Positions 21,184 to 31,589 are shown, counted from the first letter of the stretch. The stretch is DNA of 64,000 nt from Pseudomonas hygromyciniae (GCF_016925675.1 NZ_CP070506.1:3036501-3100500), one strand, 5' to 3'. Notes: generated from the letters alone by a model not told the origin. Translations and numbers: made by a program.

Positions 21184-21270
21184 GTGGGAGCGGGCTTGCT
21201 CGCGAAGGCGGTTGATCAGTGAGTTGATACTTGACTGACACACCGCCTTCGCGAGCAAGCCCGCTCCCAC
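21184..21270. repeat. REPIN (paired inverted REP) between treS and glgE
   Basis: Arms GTGGGAGCGGGCTTGCTCGC and its reverse complement enclose about 45 bp; each arm is itself a small palindrome (GCGGGCTTGCTCGC). A classic two-REP singlet of fluorescent pseudomonads, placed just downstream of glgE on its strand and upstream of treS. Confidence 0.9.
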
Positions 21271-21288
21271 ATTTGATCGCCGCCAGCA

Positions 21289-23261
21289 TCAAGAATGGGT
21301 GATGCGCCAGATGCCAAACGGCATGTGAGGCTCGATGCGCATCCATTGGGTCTTGCCGTACCAGGTCCAGCGATGGCCATTCATCAGGTCTTCGCCCTGG
21401 ACCTGGGCGTCGTCCGGCAAGCCCATCTCCCACAGCGGCAACTCGAAATGGGCTTCCTGGGCGTTGAACGGGTCGAGGTTGACGGCGATCAGGATGAAGT
21501 TGCTGCCATCCTCGTTGCGCTTGCCGAAGTACAGGATGTTGTCGTTGAAGGCGTTGTAGAGCGTCAGGCCCAGGTGTGTCTGCAGCGCCGGGTTTTGCCG
21601 GCGGATGCGGTTGAGTTGGGCGATCTCGGCAATGATGTTGCCGGGGGCGCTGAAGTCCCGGGGGCGGATCTCGTACTTTTCCGAGTCCAGGTACTCTTCC
21701 TTGCCCGGTACGGGTGCGCTTTCACACAGTTCAAAGCCCGAATACATACCCCACAGGCCCGAGCCCATGGTGGCCAGCGCGGCGCGGATCAAAAGCCCGG
21801 GCGGCCGGATTCATGCAAGAAGCCTGGGTTGATGTCCGGGGTATTGACGAAAAAGTTCGGCCGGTAGCATTCGCGCCAGGGCGACTGGTTCAGTTGGGTG
21901 AAGTACTCGCTGAGTTCGGCCTTGGTGTTGCGCCAGGTGAAATAGGTGTAGCTCTGGGAGTAACCGACCTTGCCCAGGCGCGCCATCATCGCCGGCGTGG
22001 TGAAGGCTTCGGCGAGGAAGATCACCTCAGGGTGCTGGGCCCGTACGTCACTGATCAGCCATTGCCAAAATGGCAGCGGCTTGGTGTGGGGATTATCGAC
22101 GCGGAAGGTCTTGACCCCCTCCTCGACCCAGCCCAGCACGATATCGCGTAACTCCAGCCAGAGGCTGGGGATCGCATCGGCGGCATAGAAGTCGACGTTG
22201 ACGATGTCCTGGTATTTTTTCGGCGGGTTTTCCGCGTATTTGATCGTGCCGTCCGGGCGCCAGTTGAACCAGCCGGGGTGTTGTTTGAGCCACGGGTGGT
22301 CTTGGGAGCACTGGATGGCAAAGTCCAGGGCGATCTCCAGGCCATGCTCGGCGGCGGCCGCGACCAAGCGGCGGAAATCCTCGCGGGTACCCAGTTGCGA
22401 ATGGATTGCGTCGTGGCCCCCCTCCTCGCTGCCGATGGCATACGGGCTGCCGGGATCATCGGGGCCGGCGCTCAATGAGTTGTTCTTGCCCTTGCGGTGG
22501 CTACGGCCAATGGGGTGGATTGGCGGGAAGTACAGCACGTCAAAACCCATGTCGTGGATCATCGCCAGGCGCGAATGCACGTCATTGAAGGTGCCGTGGC
22601 GCGCTGGGTCGTCAGTGATCGAGCGAGGGAACAGCTCGTACCAACTGGCAAACAGTGCCTGTGGGCGCTCCACATCCAGCGCATACACCGGGCTGATACT
22701 CAGGTAGGGGCGCAAATCAGCCTGGGCCATCAACTGTGCACTGTCTTCGTGCAGAAACAGCGCGACCTGCTCGGTTTCCAGCAGCCCAGAGAGCTGCTGG
22801 TGTAATTGCTGCAGGTGCTCCTGCAACTCGCCTTCGCTGCGTTCAGCGGCTTGCAGGACCTGGTTGCGACCTTCCTGCAGTTCCAGGCTGACGGGGACGC
22901 CGGCCATGTGTTTTTTGCCCAACTCGTAGCAGAAACTGGCGAAATGATCGATCCAGGCTTCGACGCAATACTGGTGGGGGCCTTGCTCGATCACGCTGAA
23001 CGCGCCCTGCCAGGCATTGTTGCCCTGGTCACTCATGGGCACGCGGTGCCAGTCGTCCTCACTCAAGGCCCGCCAGCGGATCACGACCGCCAACTGGTCA
23101 TGGCCATCGGCAAACACGTTGCTCGTCACCTGGATACGCTGGCCTTGCACCGCCTTGACCGCAAAGGCGCCGGCGTCGATCACAGGGGTGGTGTCTTCAA
23201 TGGCGATCCTGGGCAGCAACAGTGCCTGGGACAGTGGTAGTGCGGGTCTTTCAGCAGTCAT
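21289..23261 (-). CDS. glgE: Alpha-1,4-glucan:maltose-1-phosphate maltosyltransferase (frame break)
   Basis: GlgE extends alpha-1,4-glucan using maltose-1-phosphate. About 657 residues once one base is added to the A-run at 21790-21793 (T-run in the gene), joining HESGRPGF to LIRAALATMGSGLWG. Seen: N-terminal beta-sandwich, FDVLYFPPIHPIGRSHRKGKNN, FRVDNPHTKPLPFWQWLI (nucleophile Asp) and VIFLAEAFTTPAMM (acid/base Glu). The start is set at the ATG 23261 (MTAERPALPL) because GGGGAGA lies just upstream; a longer start at 23285 is less likely. First gene of the glgE-treS/pep2-glgB run. Confidence 0.93.
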
Positions 23262-23461
23262 CGAGCATCTCCCCTTACGCCCCATGGACGCTCTTGTGCT
23301 TGATTGTCAGTGCCGCAAGCGGGCTCTTCCTGAGCCGGCTACATATGGTCCGAGCCCGGTGGCCTTGGAAAAGTTCAGGTGGATGTACCGCCACCGGGCG
23401 GGAATCAAACGGCCATGACGGTTGTCCACCGACTGAGCAAAGCACAAACGAGGCCACTGCG

Positions 23462-23620
23462 ATGAACATCCCGATTCCAGCTGAAACCCCAGATCCGAAT
23501 ATCGACAAACCCACCCTGCCGCCGACCGAGCCTGAGCCGATTCCTGAGCAGGAACCTCCAGAAAGCGTGCCACCGGCAAAGGAAGAGCCGCCGACGACGA
23601 TGCCGCCGGTTATCGTGTAG
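23462..23620 (+). CDS. Small proline/glutamate-rich protein
   Basis: 52 residues, ATG start, almost entirely Pro, Glu and Thr (MNIPIPAETPDP...). No domain or membrane segment; probably disordered. The ribosome site is weak. Similar tiny Pro-rich proteins occur in pseudomonads, but I cannot assign a role. The 200 bp between glgE and this gene show no other gene. Confidence 0.5.
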   Translation: MNIPIPAETPDPNIDKPTLPPTEPEPIPEQEPPESVPPAKEEPPTTMPPVIV

Positions 23621-23787
23621 GAGCCTGCAGCTAAGGTTTGTCCAATAGCTTCACAATCCTTGGCATCACGCTGAACATTTTCATGGGCGGATAGGAGATG
23701 GACAGCAACGACCGCCAGTCAGTTGCGCCGAACCATTGACCAGGGGCCGGGACCTAAAGAACAGAGCCCTGCAACCAGGAGAACACC

Positions 23788-24027
23788 ATGCCCGTACGTA
23801 CCGAAAACCAGACCAGTTACTTCAAGATCGATGACAGCGGCGAAGAGCGCAGCCTTCCTGTGGGGGATGTGATGGTGATCACCGACAGTGATAAATCCAT
23901 GTCTGCAGTGGAGATCGACGGCCAACGGATTTATATCACCGAGGCTGAAGCCGACGCCTTGACCGTCGCCGGCGCCATCGATGGGCGTAAGCACCTCAAG
24001 GCCACCGACGGTGATTCGGTGATTTGA
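23788..24027 (+). CDS. DUF3203-like small protein
   Basis: 79 residues, ATG after CAGGAGAACACC. Contains the pattern NQTSYFKIDDSGEE and VEIDGQRIYITEAEADALTVAGAIDGR, which I recognise as a short pseudomonad family (DUF3203) of unknown function. Acidic, soluble, no catalytic motif. The 23621-23787 gap before it holds no gene I can support. Confidence 0.7.
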   Translation: MPVRTENQTSYFKIDDSGEERSLPVGDVMVITDSDKSMSAVEIDGQRIYITEAEADALTVAGAIDGRKHLKATDGDSVI

Positions 24028-24041
24028 TTGATCTGGATCAG
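24028..24041. promoter_or_regulatory. Possible Anr/FNR box upstream of ccoG
   Basis: TTGATCTGGATCAG matches the FNR/Anr consensus TTGAT-N4-ATCAA at nine of ten positions. It lies about 183 bp upstream of the ccoG start, immediately after the DUF3203 stop. Low-oxygen control of cbb3-oxidase accessory genes by Anr is established in pseudomonads; that this site works here is inference. Confidence 0.5.
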
Positions 24042-24223
24042 CATGCTGTGGGCACTGTTGATCCAGGCACCGGCCCCACGGCTTGCGGGGGTGCTGCACA
24101 TTGTCGCAGGGCCGGCGTAAAAACCCATCTGATCCGCTTTTTATCGATTTACCTGAGCCTGTTATGCAAACAGATCGGGGCCCATAGTTCATCCGCCTGA
24201 TGGAGGCTGATGAGCGAAAGACC

Positions 24224-25639
24224 ATGAGCGATAGAATCCCCGTCCGATTAGTAGAAAATTTCGAGCCTGCACATCCAAAGAAGATGAAGGCCAAATCCAG
24301 CGACAACCAGATCCACACCCGCAGTTTCAGCGGCCTGTTCCGCAACTTGCGTATCAGTGGCGCAGGCTTTTTGTTCCTGGCGTTTTTTGGCACCGTGTGG
24401 CTGAACTGGGACTCGCGCCAGGCGGTGTTGTGGGACCTGGCTGAAAGCAAGTTTCATATCTTTGGCGCGACCTTCTGGCCCCAGGACTTCATCCTGTTGT
24501 CGGCATTGTTGATCATCTGTGCCTTTGGCCTGTTTGCGATCACGGTGTTTGCCGGCCGCGTCTGGTGCGGTTACACCTGTCCGCAAAGCTCGTTTACCTG
24601 GCTGTTCATGTGGTGCGAGAAAGTCACCGAAGGCGAGCGCAACCAAAGGATCAAGCTACAGGCTGCGCCCTGGGGCGTGAACAAACTGGCGCGCCGCGCC
24701 GCCAAGCACACGCTGTGGCTGGCGATCAGCGTACTGACCGGCTTGACCTTTGTCGGCTACTTCACCCCGATCCGGCCTTTGGCCGAAGAGCTGCTGACCT
24801 GGCAGATGGGCGGTGTCAGCCTGTTCTGGGTGCTGTTCTTTACCGGCGCCACCTACATCAATGCCGGCTGGCTGCGTGAAGCGGTGTGCATGCACATGTG
24901 CCCGTATGCGCGGTTCCAGAGCGTGATGTTCGACAAGGACACCCTGACCATTTCCTACGACGCTGCCCGTGGCGAAAGCCGTGGCCCGCGCAAACGTGAT
25001 GTGAACCCGGCCGAGGTCGGCCTGGGCGATTGCATCGACTGTCACTTGTGCGTACAGGTCTGCCCTACCGGCATTGATATCCGCGACGGCCTGCAGATGG
25101 AATGTATCGGCTGCGCCGCCTGCATCGACGCCTGTGATTCGATCATGGACAAAATGGGCTATGCCCGCGGCTTGGTGAGCTACACCTCCGAACATCAGTT
25201 GCAGGGTGGCAAGACCCACCTGCTGCGACCGCGTTTGATCGGCTACAGTGCGGTGCTGTTGGTGATGATCGCCGCATTGGTAATGGCGCTGGTGCAGCGG
25301 CCAATGGTCTCGCTTGACGTGACCAAGGACCGTGGGATGTTCCGGGAAAACAGTCAGGGGCTGATCGAGAACATCTACAGCCTGAAGATCATCAACAAGA
25401 CCCAACAGCGCCAGGATTACCGCGTGGAGCTGATAGATGGCGAGGGCTTCGAGCTGCAGGGCAAGACCGAGGTCAGCCTGGCGCCAGGGGAAATCACGGA
25501 TCTGCCGGTTTCGGTGGCGTTGACCCGTGACAAACCGAGCAGCAGCTCGCAAACCATCCGTTTCAAGGTGACGGATATGGATGAGCCAAGTGTTTATAGT
25601 GTCGCCGACAGCCGTTTTGTGGCGCCGCTGAACCGCTGA
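24224..25639 (+). CDS. ccoG: Cytochrome cbb3 oxidase accessory protein CcoG
   Basis: 471 residues from ATG 24224 (MSDRIPVRLV); a start at 24200 is possible but gives a family-atypical extension. CcoG (RdxA/FixG) is an inner-membrane iron-sulfur protein that helps assemble cbb3 oxidase, probably reducing copper. Seen: several membrane segments, RVWCGYTCPQSSFTWLFMW, and two ferredoxin clusters (CIDCHLCVQVCPTGID; CIGCAACIDACD), followed by a periplasmic Ig-like C-terminal domain (VTKDRGMFRENSQGLIENIYSL). It stands alone here, without ccoNOP or ccoHIS, so it is a detached or additional copy. Confidence 0.92.
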   Translation: MSDRIPVRLVENFEPAHPKKMKAKSSDNQIHTRSFSGLFRNLRISGAGFLFLAFFGTVWLNWDSRQAVLWDLAESKFHIFGATFWPQDFILLSALLIICAFGLFAITVFAGRVWCGYTCPQSSFTWLFMWCEKVTEGERNQRIKLQAAPWGVNKLARRAAKHTLWLAISVLTGLTFVGYFTPIRPLAEELLTWQMGGVSLFWVLFFTGATYINAGWLREAVCMHMCPYARFQSVMFDKDTLTISYDAARGESRGPRKRDVNPAEVGLGDCIDCHLCVQVCPTGIDIRDGLQMECIGCAACIDACDSIMDKMGYARGLVSYTSEHQLQGGKTHLLRPRLIGYSAVLLVMIAALVMALVQRPMVSLDVTKDRGMFRENSQGLIENIYSLKIINKTQQRQDYRVELIDGEGFELQGKTEVSLAPGEITDLPVSVALTRDKPSSSSQTIRFKVTDMDEPSVYSVADSRFVAPLNR

Positions 25640-25648
25640 TACCCCCCC

Positions 25649-25737
25649 TGTGGGAGCGGGCTTGCCCGCGATAGCGGTGTGTCAGTCGAACTATCTGCTA
25701 CTGATACACCGCAATCGCGGGCAAGCCCGCTCCCACA
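25649..25737. repeat. REPIN between ccoG and the MocR-type gene
   Basis: Inverted arms TGTGGGAGCGGGCTTGCCCGCGAT and its near-perfect complement around a ~40-bp centre. It lies 10 bp after the ccoG stop, so it probably shapes the ccoG 3' end. Confidence 0.9.
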
Positions 25738-25765
25738 CTTTGACCTGTGTAGACCTAGGATCACG

Positions 25766-27175
25766 ATGAAACGCTACGAGAAATTTGCCGACGACATCGC
25801 TGAACTGATCCGCTCCGGTGTCCTCGGACCGGGCCAGCGCGTGCCGTCGGTGCGCTATGCCAGCCAGACGTACGGCGTCAGCCCATCCACGGTGTTCCAG
25901 GCCTATTACCTGCTGGAGCGCCGTGGCCTGATCCGCGCGCGGCCGCGCTCCGGGTATTTCGTCAATACCCATGCCCCCAGCCCGTTTTCGGAGCCGGCGG
26001 TCAGCGCCCATGTCCACGAGTCCACTGAGGTGGACGTCAGTGAGCTGGTGTTTTCGGTACTCGATTCGATCAAGGACCCTCAGACCGTGCCCTTCGGCTC
26101 GGCCTTCCCCAGCCCGATGCTGTTCCCCCTGCAACGTCTGGCCCGCTCCCTGGCCAGCGCCAGCCGCGAGATGGACCCGCGCATGGTGGTCACCGACATG
26201 TCGCCAGGCAACCCGCAACTGCGCCGGCAAATTGCCCTGCGCTATATGGTCGGCGGCTTGATGCTGCCCATGGAGGAATTGCTGATCACCAACGGCGCCC
26301 TCGAAGCGCTGAACCTGTGCCTGCAGGCGGTGACCGAACCGGGCGACCTGGTGGCCATCGAGGCCCCGGCGTTTTATGCCTGCCTGCAAGTGCTTGAGCG
26401 TTTGAAGCTCAAGGCCGTGGAAATCCCCGTACACCCACGCGATGGCATCGACCTGCAGGCGCTGGCCCAGACCCTGGAGCGTTACCCGATCAAGGCCTGC
26501 TGGTGTATGACCAGTTTCCAGAACCCCATGGGTGCAACGATGCCCGAGGCCAAGAAGCAGGCGTTGGTTGAGTTGTTGCGCGGCCATCAGGTGCCGCTGA
26601 TCGAGGACGACGTATACGCCGAGTTGTATTACGGCCAACAGGCGCCCAAGCCAGCCAAGGCGTTCGACACCGAAGGCCTGGTGATGCACTGCGGTTCATT
26701 CGCCAAGAGCCTGGCCCCTGGCTACCGTGTAGGTTGGGTGGCGGCAGGTCGTTATGCACAAAAAATCGAACGCTTGAAACTGATGACCTCGCTATGCGCC
26801 TCGATGCCCGCCCAGGCGGCGATTGCCGATTACTTGCAACACGGCGGCTACGACCGGCACCTGCGCAAATTGCGCTATGCCCTGGAAGAGCAGCAAAGTG
26901 CCATGCTCGCGGCCATCGGTCGCTACTTTCCGCCGCAAACCCGGGTCAGCCAGCCCGCTGGCGGCTATTTCCTGTGGCTGGAACTGCCAGAACAGACCGA
27001 CTCGTTGAAACTGTTCCAGATGGCCCTGGCCCAAGGTATCAGCATCGCGCCGGGGCCGATTTTTTCGCCGACACAACGCTTTCGCAACTGCATTCGCTTG
27101 AATTACGGCAGTCCGTGGGATGAGGCGGCGGAAAAAGCCATGGAAACGTTGGGGCGCATTGTGCGTTCGTTTTAA
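25766..27175 (+). CDS. MocR/PdxR-type regulator: GntR HTH fused to aminotransferase domain
   Basis: 469 residues from ATG 25766 (AGGA 5 bp upstream). Residues 1-75 are a GntR winged helix (FADDIAELIRSGVLGPGQRVPSVRYASQTYGVSPSTVFQAYYLLERRGLI). The rest is a fold-type I aminotransferase: MTSFQNPMGATMPEAKK, EDDVYAELYYG, and CGSFAKSLAPGYRVGWVAAG with the PLP Lys. Such proteins sense PLP or an amino compound and control nearby or distant genes. No divergent target gene is adjacent (ccoG is upstream in the same direction), so the regulon is unknown. Confidence 0.9.
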   Translation: MKRYEKFADDIAELIRSGVLGPGQRVPSVRYASQTYGVSPSTVFQAYYLLERRGLIRARPRSGYFVNTHAPSPFSEPAVSAHVHESTEVDVSELVFSVLDSIKDPQTVPFGSAFPSPMLFPLQRLARSLASASREMDPRMVVTDMSPGNPQLRRQIALRYMVGGLMLPMEELLITNGALEALNLCLQAVTEPGDLVAIEAPAFYACLQVLERLKLKAVEIPVHPRDGIDLQALAQTLERYPIKACWCMTSFQNPMGATMPEAKKQALVELLRGHQVPLIEDDVYAELYYGQQAPKPAKAFDTEGLVMHCGSFAKSLAPGYRVGWVAAGRYAQKIERLKLMTSLCASMPAQAAIADYLQHGGYDRHLRKLRYALEEQQSAMLAAIGRYFPPQTRVSQPAGGYFLWLELPEQTDSLKLFQMALAQGISIAPGPIFSPTQRFRNCIRLNYGSPWDEAAEKAMETLGRIVRSF

Positions 27176-27191
27176 GGGCCGGTACTTGAAC

Positions 27192-27721
27192 ATGGAACCA
27201 AACACTGAAACGTACCACGTAGGAGGGTCCATTTTCTCCATAGCTAAGGAAACGTTTCATGCGAGGTGTACTGCCGCCCTTCTTCCATCTTCCGCTGCCG
27301 CTCCCACCCAACTACATGCGGGTGGCTGAACAGCGCGAAGTTCGCCAGTTGAACGGGCCAACCGGGCGCCCGACAGGTGACCATCGTTCGGCAGAAAGGA
27401 TTATCGAACAGAGCCCGGTGCTCAGGGACTTCCTTGCAGGCAATGATCGCTTTCAGCTCCAGCCGGACCTCAAGCGCCACGTGGGGGGACTGGACGCAGG
27501 CCAACAAAGACCCCCAGGCCCGCGCCGATGCGGCCTACAACCTGGAAAAAGTGCTGCGCTTCATTGATAACCTGGACGAAGACAAGCTCAAGGGCAGCGA
27601 GGAACGTAACGGCAAGATCGACGGGTTTTCCGACTTGGGCGTCACCATCCTGCATGACTCGGAGGCAGACCGCCTGGACCAGTTTGCGCGCCAGGGGTAT
27701 CAGGCGTTAGGCAGCTTCTGA
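27192..27721 (+). CDS. Unrecognised protein with EF-hand-like stretch (two frame breaks)
   Basis: Read through two +1 slips (GGG 27320-27322 and the G-run near 27483-27488), a 175-residue protein emerges. It starts MEPNTETYHVGGSIF, passes through EQREVRQLNGPTGRPT and ends ...GKIDGFSDLGVTILHDSEADRLDQFARQGYQALGSF. The segment FIDNLDEDKLKGSEERNGKIDGF resembles a degenerate EF-hand. The overall look recalls secreted, harpin- or HrpK-like proteins of type III systems, but no secretion genes are in the window and I am not confident of that. It may be a real gene with sequence errors, or a decaying one. Confidence 0.4.
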
Positions 27722-27767
27722 CACAGGCTCGTGTCGTTGGTGAGAGGGCGCTCCCGCTGGGAAACTA

Positions 27768-28572
27768 GCCACTTCGGTATATCTGGCACAACGTGGTGAG
27801 GCTATTGGGGCGGCTTCGCCACCCAGCGCGGGGCAAGCCCGCTCGCCACAGAAAATCTGCAATCCACAGTAAGTTCCCACCTGCTGCAACGCCCCCTGTG
27901 GCGAGGGGGCTTGTCCCCCGCTGGGCTGCGCAGCGGCCCCAAAACCAGCCACTTCGGTATATCTGGCACAACGTGGTGAGGCGATTGGGGCGACTTCGCC
28001 ACCCAGCGCGGGGCAAGCCCGCTCGCCACAGAAAATCTGCGATCCACAGTAAGTTCCCACCTGCTGCAACGCCCCCTGTGGCGAGGGGGCTTGTCCCCCG
28101 CTGGGCTGCGCAGCGGCCCCAAAACCAGCCACTTCGGTGTATCTGGCACAACGTGGTGAGGCGATTGGGGCGGCTTCGCCACCCAGCGCGGGGCAAGCCC
28201 GCTCGCCACAGAAAGTCTGCGATCCACAGTAAGTTCCCACCTGCTGCAACGCCCCCTGTGGCGAGGGGGCTTGTCCCCCGCTGGGCTGCGCAGCGGCCCC
28301 AAAACCAGCCACTTCGGTATATCTGGCACAACGTGGTGAGGCTATCGGGGCGGCTTCGCCACCCAGCGCGGGGGCAAGCCCGCTCGCCACAGAAAGTCTG
28401 CGATCCACAGTAAGTTCCCACCTGCTGCAACGCCCCCTGTGGCGAGGGGGCTTGTACCCCGCTGGGCTGCGCAGCGGCCCCAAAACCAGCCACTTCGGTA
28501 TATCTGGCACAACGTGGTGAGGCGATTGGGGTGGCTTCGCCACCCAGCGCGGGGCAAGCCCGCTCGCCACGA
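27768..28572. repeat. Tandem array of 180-bp REP-doublet units (four copies plus a partial)
   Basis: The marker ACTTCGGTATATCTGGCACA recurs at about 27771, 27951, 28131, 28311 and 28492, a period of 180 bp (181 for the last). Each unit holds two oppositely oriented REP elements: GGGGCAAGCCCGCTCGCCAC and GTGGCGAGGGGGCTTGTCCC. Units differ at only a few positions. Because 180 is a multiple of three, long meaningless reading frames run through the array. It fills most of the gene-free gap 27722-28623. Confidence 0.93.
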
Positions 28573-28623
28573 AAAGCCAGGTAGCCCCCCCTTTGTTGGG
28601 GGGCTCTCAGCACCCAGGCAGGA

Positions 28624-29370
28624 TCAGCGACCGCCGCCCAGATCAAGAAAGGTCCCGGTGGTATACGAGGCCTTGTCCGACAGTAACCAGATGATGGCTT
28701 CGGCCACTTCGTCCGGACGCCCGCCACGGGCCATGGGGATGCCTGATTCAAGCTTGCTGACCCGATCCGGGTCGCCGCTCAAGGCATGGAAGTCAGTAAA
28801 GATATAACCCGGACGCACCGCGTTGACCCGGATCCCCTCGCCCGCCACTTCCTTGGATAAACCAATGGTGAAACTGTCCAGCGCGCCCTTGGAGGCTGCA
28901 TAGTCCACGTACTCACCGGGTGACCCCAGGCGTGCCGCCACCGAGGACACATTGACGATGCTGCCTCCCTGCCCACCGTGCTTGGGTGACATGCGCAGCA
29001 ATGCATGCTTGGCACACAGGATCGGGCCCAACACATTGGTCTTGAGGATTTTCAGGATACGGAACTCGGACATCTCATCGACCCGCGACTTATGCCCCAC
29101 GGTGCCGGCATTGTTGACCAGCGCGGTGACGCGCCCCAACTCGGTATCGACGCGGTGGAACAGGCTGATCACTTCGTCTTCGATGCTCACGTCGGCGCGC
29201 ACCGCGATGGCCTGGGCGCCAAGTGCGCGGACCTGCTCCAGCACACGCAGGGCGGCTTCTTCGTCAGACTGGAAATTGATGCAGATGCGATAGCCCTGGC
29301 GGGCCGCCAGCAACGCCGTGGCGGCCCCGATCCCACGACTGCCACCGGTGATGATGACGACTTTGTCCAT
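28624..29370 (-). CDS. Short-chain dehydrogenase/reductase
   Basis: 248 residues from ATG 29370, with GGGGAGT about 9 bp upstream. Classical SDR: VVIITGGSRGIGAATA (NAD(P) loop TGxxxGIG), LVNNAGTVG (NNAG), catalytic Ser in IVNVSSVAAR and YVDYAASKGAL (YxxxK), then VRPGYIFTDFHA. The sequence lacks an acidic residue right after strand 2 (CINFQSDEEAA), which hints at NADP rather than NAD. Resembles glucose-1-dehydrogenase/3-oxoacyl reductase-like SDRs of unknown substrate. No operon partner. Confidence 0.88.
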   Translation of the reverse strand: MDKVVIITGGSRGIGAATALLAARQGYRICINFQSDEEAALRVLEQVRALGAQAIAVRADVSIEDEVISLFHRVDTELGRVTALVNNAGTVGHKSRVDEMSEFRILKILKTNVLGPILCAKHALLRMSPKHGGQGGSIVNVSSVAARLGSPGEYVDYAASKGALDSFTIGLSKEVAGEGIRVNAVRPGYIFTDFHALSGDPDRVSKLESGIPMARGGRPDEVAEAIIWLLSDKASYTTGTFLDLGGGR

Positions 29371-29457
29371 GTGTACTGACTCCCCGTTCAACCTGAGCTG
29401 TTGGATCCAAGAATACCTGCGCCTGCCAGGTTTTGCATGGACCGGGGTCAATTGATC

Positions 29458-31589
29458 TCAGGGTTGGGTAGGCGGCGGGGGCAATTGCTCCTTGGCCATG
29501 ATCGCGCTCATGAAGGTATCCGGCGGCAGCGGGTGGCCCAGGTGATAGCCTTGCAACGAATCACAGCCCAGACGCGTAAGGAAATCCTGTTGCATGTCGG
29601 TCTCGACCCCTTCGGCGACGATGCGCAGGCCGAGGGCCTGGCCCAGGGCGACAATGGCCGAGACGATGGCGGCATCATCACTGTCATGCTCTAGGTCCCG
29701 CACAAAACCACGGTCGATCTTTAGCTCGTTGGCCGGCAGGCGCTTGAGGTACATCAGGCTGGAATAACCGGTGCCAAAGTCGTCGATGGACAGGTCCACG
29801 CCCATTTCAGAGAGCTTCTGCAACACCGTCATGCTCGCATCGGCATCGCTCATGGCGGTGGTTTCGGTGATTTCCAGGGTCAGGCTATTGGCCGGCAACT
29901 GGTGACGTTGCAGGGCGTTGGCCACACTGGAGACCAGCCCGGCATGGCAGAACTGCAGGGCCGACAGATTGACCGCGATGCGCCAGTCCCGGTACCCCTG
30001 GGCGTACCACACCTGCATTTGCCGGCACGCTTCGTTGAGTACCCAGTCGCCGATGGCAATGATCACCCCGGTCTTTTCCGCCAGCTCGATAAACTTGTCC
30101 GGCAGCAACAAGCCATGTTGTGGATGCTCCCAGCGCAACAGGGCCTCGGCACCGACAGCGCGGCCACTGAGGGCGTCGAACTTGGGTTGGTAATGCAGGC
30201 GCAGCTGCTGTTGCTCCACCGCATTACGCAAATCCTGCAACAGTTGCAGCTGCCGGCGCGCGTTGGTGTTCATCGATACATCAAAAAAGCTGTAGCCGTT
30301 CTTGCCCATGCTCTTGGCGTGATACATCGCCGCATCGGCATTCATCAGCAGTTCCTGGGGCGTTGCACCGTTGCCGGGGAATAGAGCGATACCGACGCTG
30401 GCAGAGATGTTCAAGTCATGCTCGGCCACCCGGAACGACTTGTTGATCAGGCCCACCTGGCGCTCGGCCAGGCGCAGTGCATCGTCGGGCTGGCTCAATT
30501 GCACGAGCAACACGAACTCATCGCCACCGATCCGGGCCAGGGTGTCCTGGCTGCGCAGGTCTTCACGCAGGCGCAGGCCCACTTCGCGCAACAATTGGTC
30601 GCCCAGATGATGGCCAAAGGCATCGTTGACCGGCTTGAAACCGTCCAGGTCGATAAACATCAGGGCAAAACAGCCGCCCTGCTCCGCCACCAACTGCATC
30701 GCCTGCTGAATGCGATCGGCCAGCAGCGTACGGTTTGGCAAGCCGGTGAGTGGGTCGTGCAGGGCCAGATGGGTGAGTTCCTGGTTGGCCTGGGACAGGG
30801 AATCGGCCAACAAGGCGGTACGGGCTTCCAGACGCGCGTCGAGCAACGAGGTCAACAGCGCGATGGCCAGCACCGCCAGGGTGGTCACCAGTACCAGGTT
30901 ATCCAGGCCGCTGCCGCTCAGGCCGTCCACCGACGCCCCGCAAAAGCTGCCATCGGCAAAACGGGCTGCCGCCATGCCGGTGTAGTGCATGCCGACGATG
31001 GCCACGCCCATCACCACTGCCGCGCCGCCCCGCGCCAGGCGTACATAGGGGTATTGCGCCGCAGGTTGAAGGCAATCCACAGGGCAGCTGCCGAAGCACC
31101 GACGGCGATCAGCAGCGAGGCACCGAACAAAGTGGGGTCGTAGTCGATCCCCGGGGTCATGCGCATGGCGGCCATGCCGGTGTAGTGCATGGCGCTGATG
31201 CCGGCGCCCATGATCAAGGCGCCGAAGCCCAGTTGCCAGGCCGGCAAGCGCGGCTGATTGACCAGCCAGAGGGCAAAGCCGCTGGACAGCATGGCGATCA
31301 GCAGCGACAGCGCGGTAATGCCGATGTCGTAGCCCAGGCTGATGGGCAGGCTAAACGCCAACATCCCGATAAAATGCATCGACCATACGCCACAGCCCAT
31401 GGCCAGTGCCCCGCCGGCCATCCACAGGTACACCGCCCGCCCCTTGGCCGTGGCAATGCGGCCGGTCAAGTCAAGGGCGGTATAGGAAGCTAGGATCGCC
31501 ACCAGTAGGGAAATCAGGACCAGTGCGGGGGGAATAACTGCCGGTAAGCATGGGGCTTCTCTAGGGATGACAGTGCGAGCGGCATCCAT
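29458..31589 (-). CDS. MHYT-GGDEF-EAL cyclic-di-GMP protein (frame break)
   Basis: About 710 residues after restoring one base near 31018-31028 (joins MYAWRGAA to AVVMGVAIVGMHYTGM). Residues ~1-240: MHYT sensor, seven membrane helices with MHFIGM, MHYTGM and MHYTGM, proposed to bind copper and sense O2, CO or NO. Then GGDEF (LARIGGDEFVLLVQ, intact) and EAL (GAEALLRWEHPQHG, EITETTAMSD, IDDFGTGYSSL) with the metal-binding residues I can recognise present. Both synthesis and breakdown of c-di-GMP are possible in principle; such proteins are often net phosphodiesterases. ATG start at 31589. Confidence 0.9.

Noticed and set aside
27768..28572. CRISPR array
   Set aside because: Repeat units are 180 bp, contiguous and made of REP palindromes, without short repeats and unique spacers; no cas genes.
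27707..28751. Long repetitive proteins read from the 28-kb region on both strands
   Set aside because: The 180-bp repeat period is divisible by three, which keeps frames open; the sequence is REP DNA, not coding.
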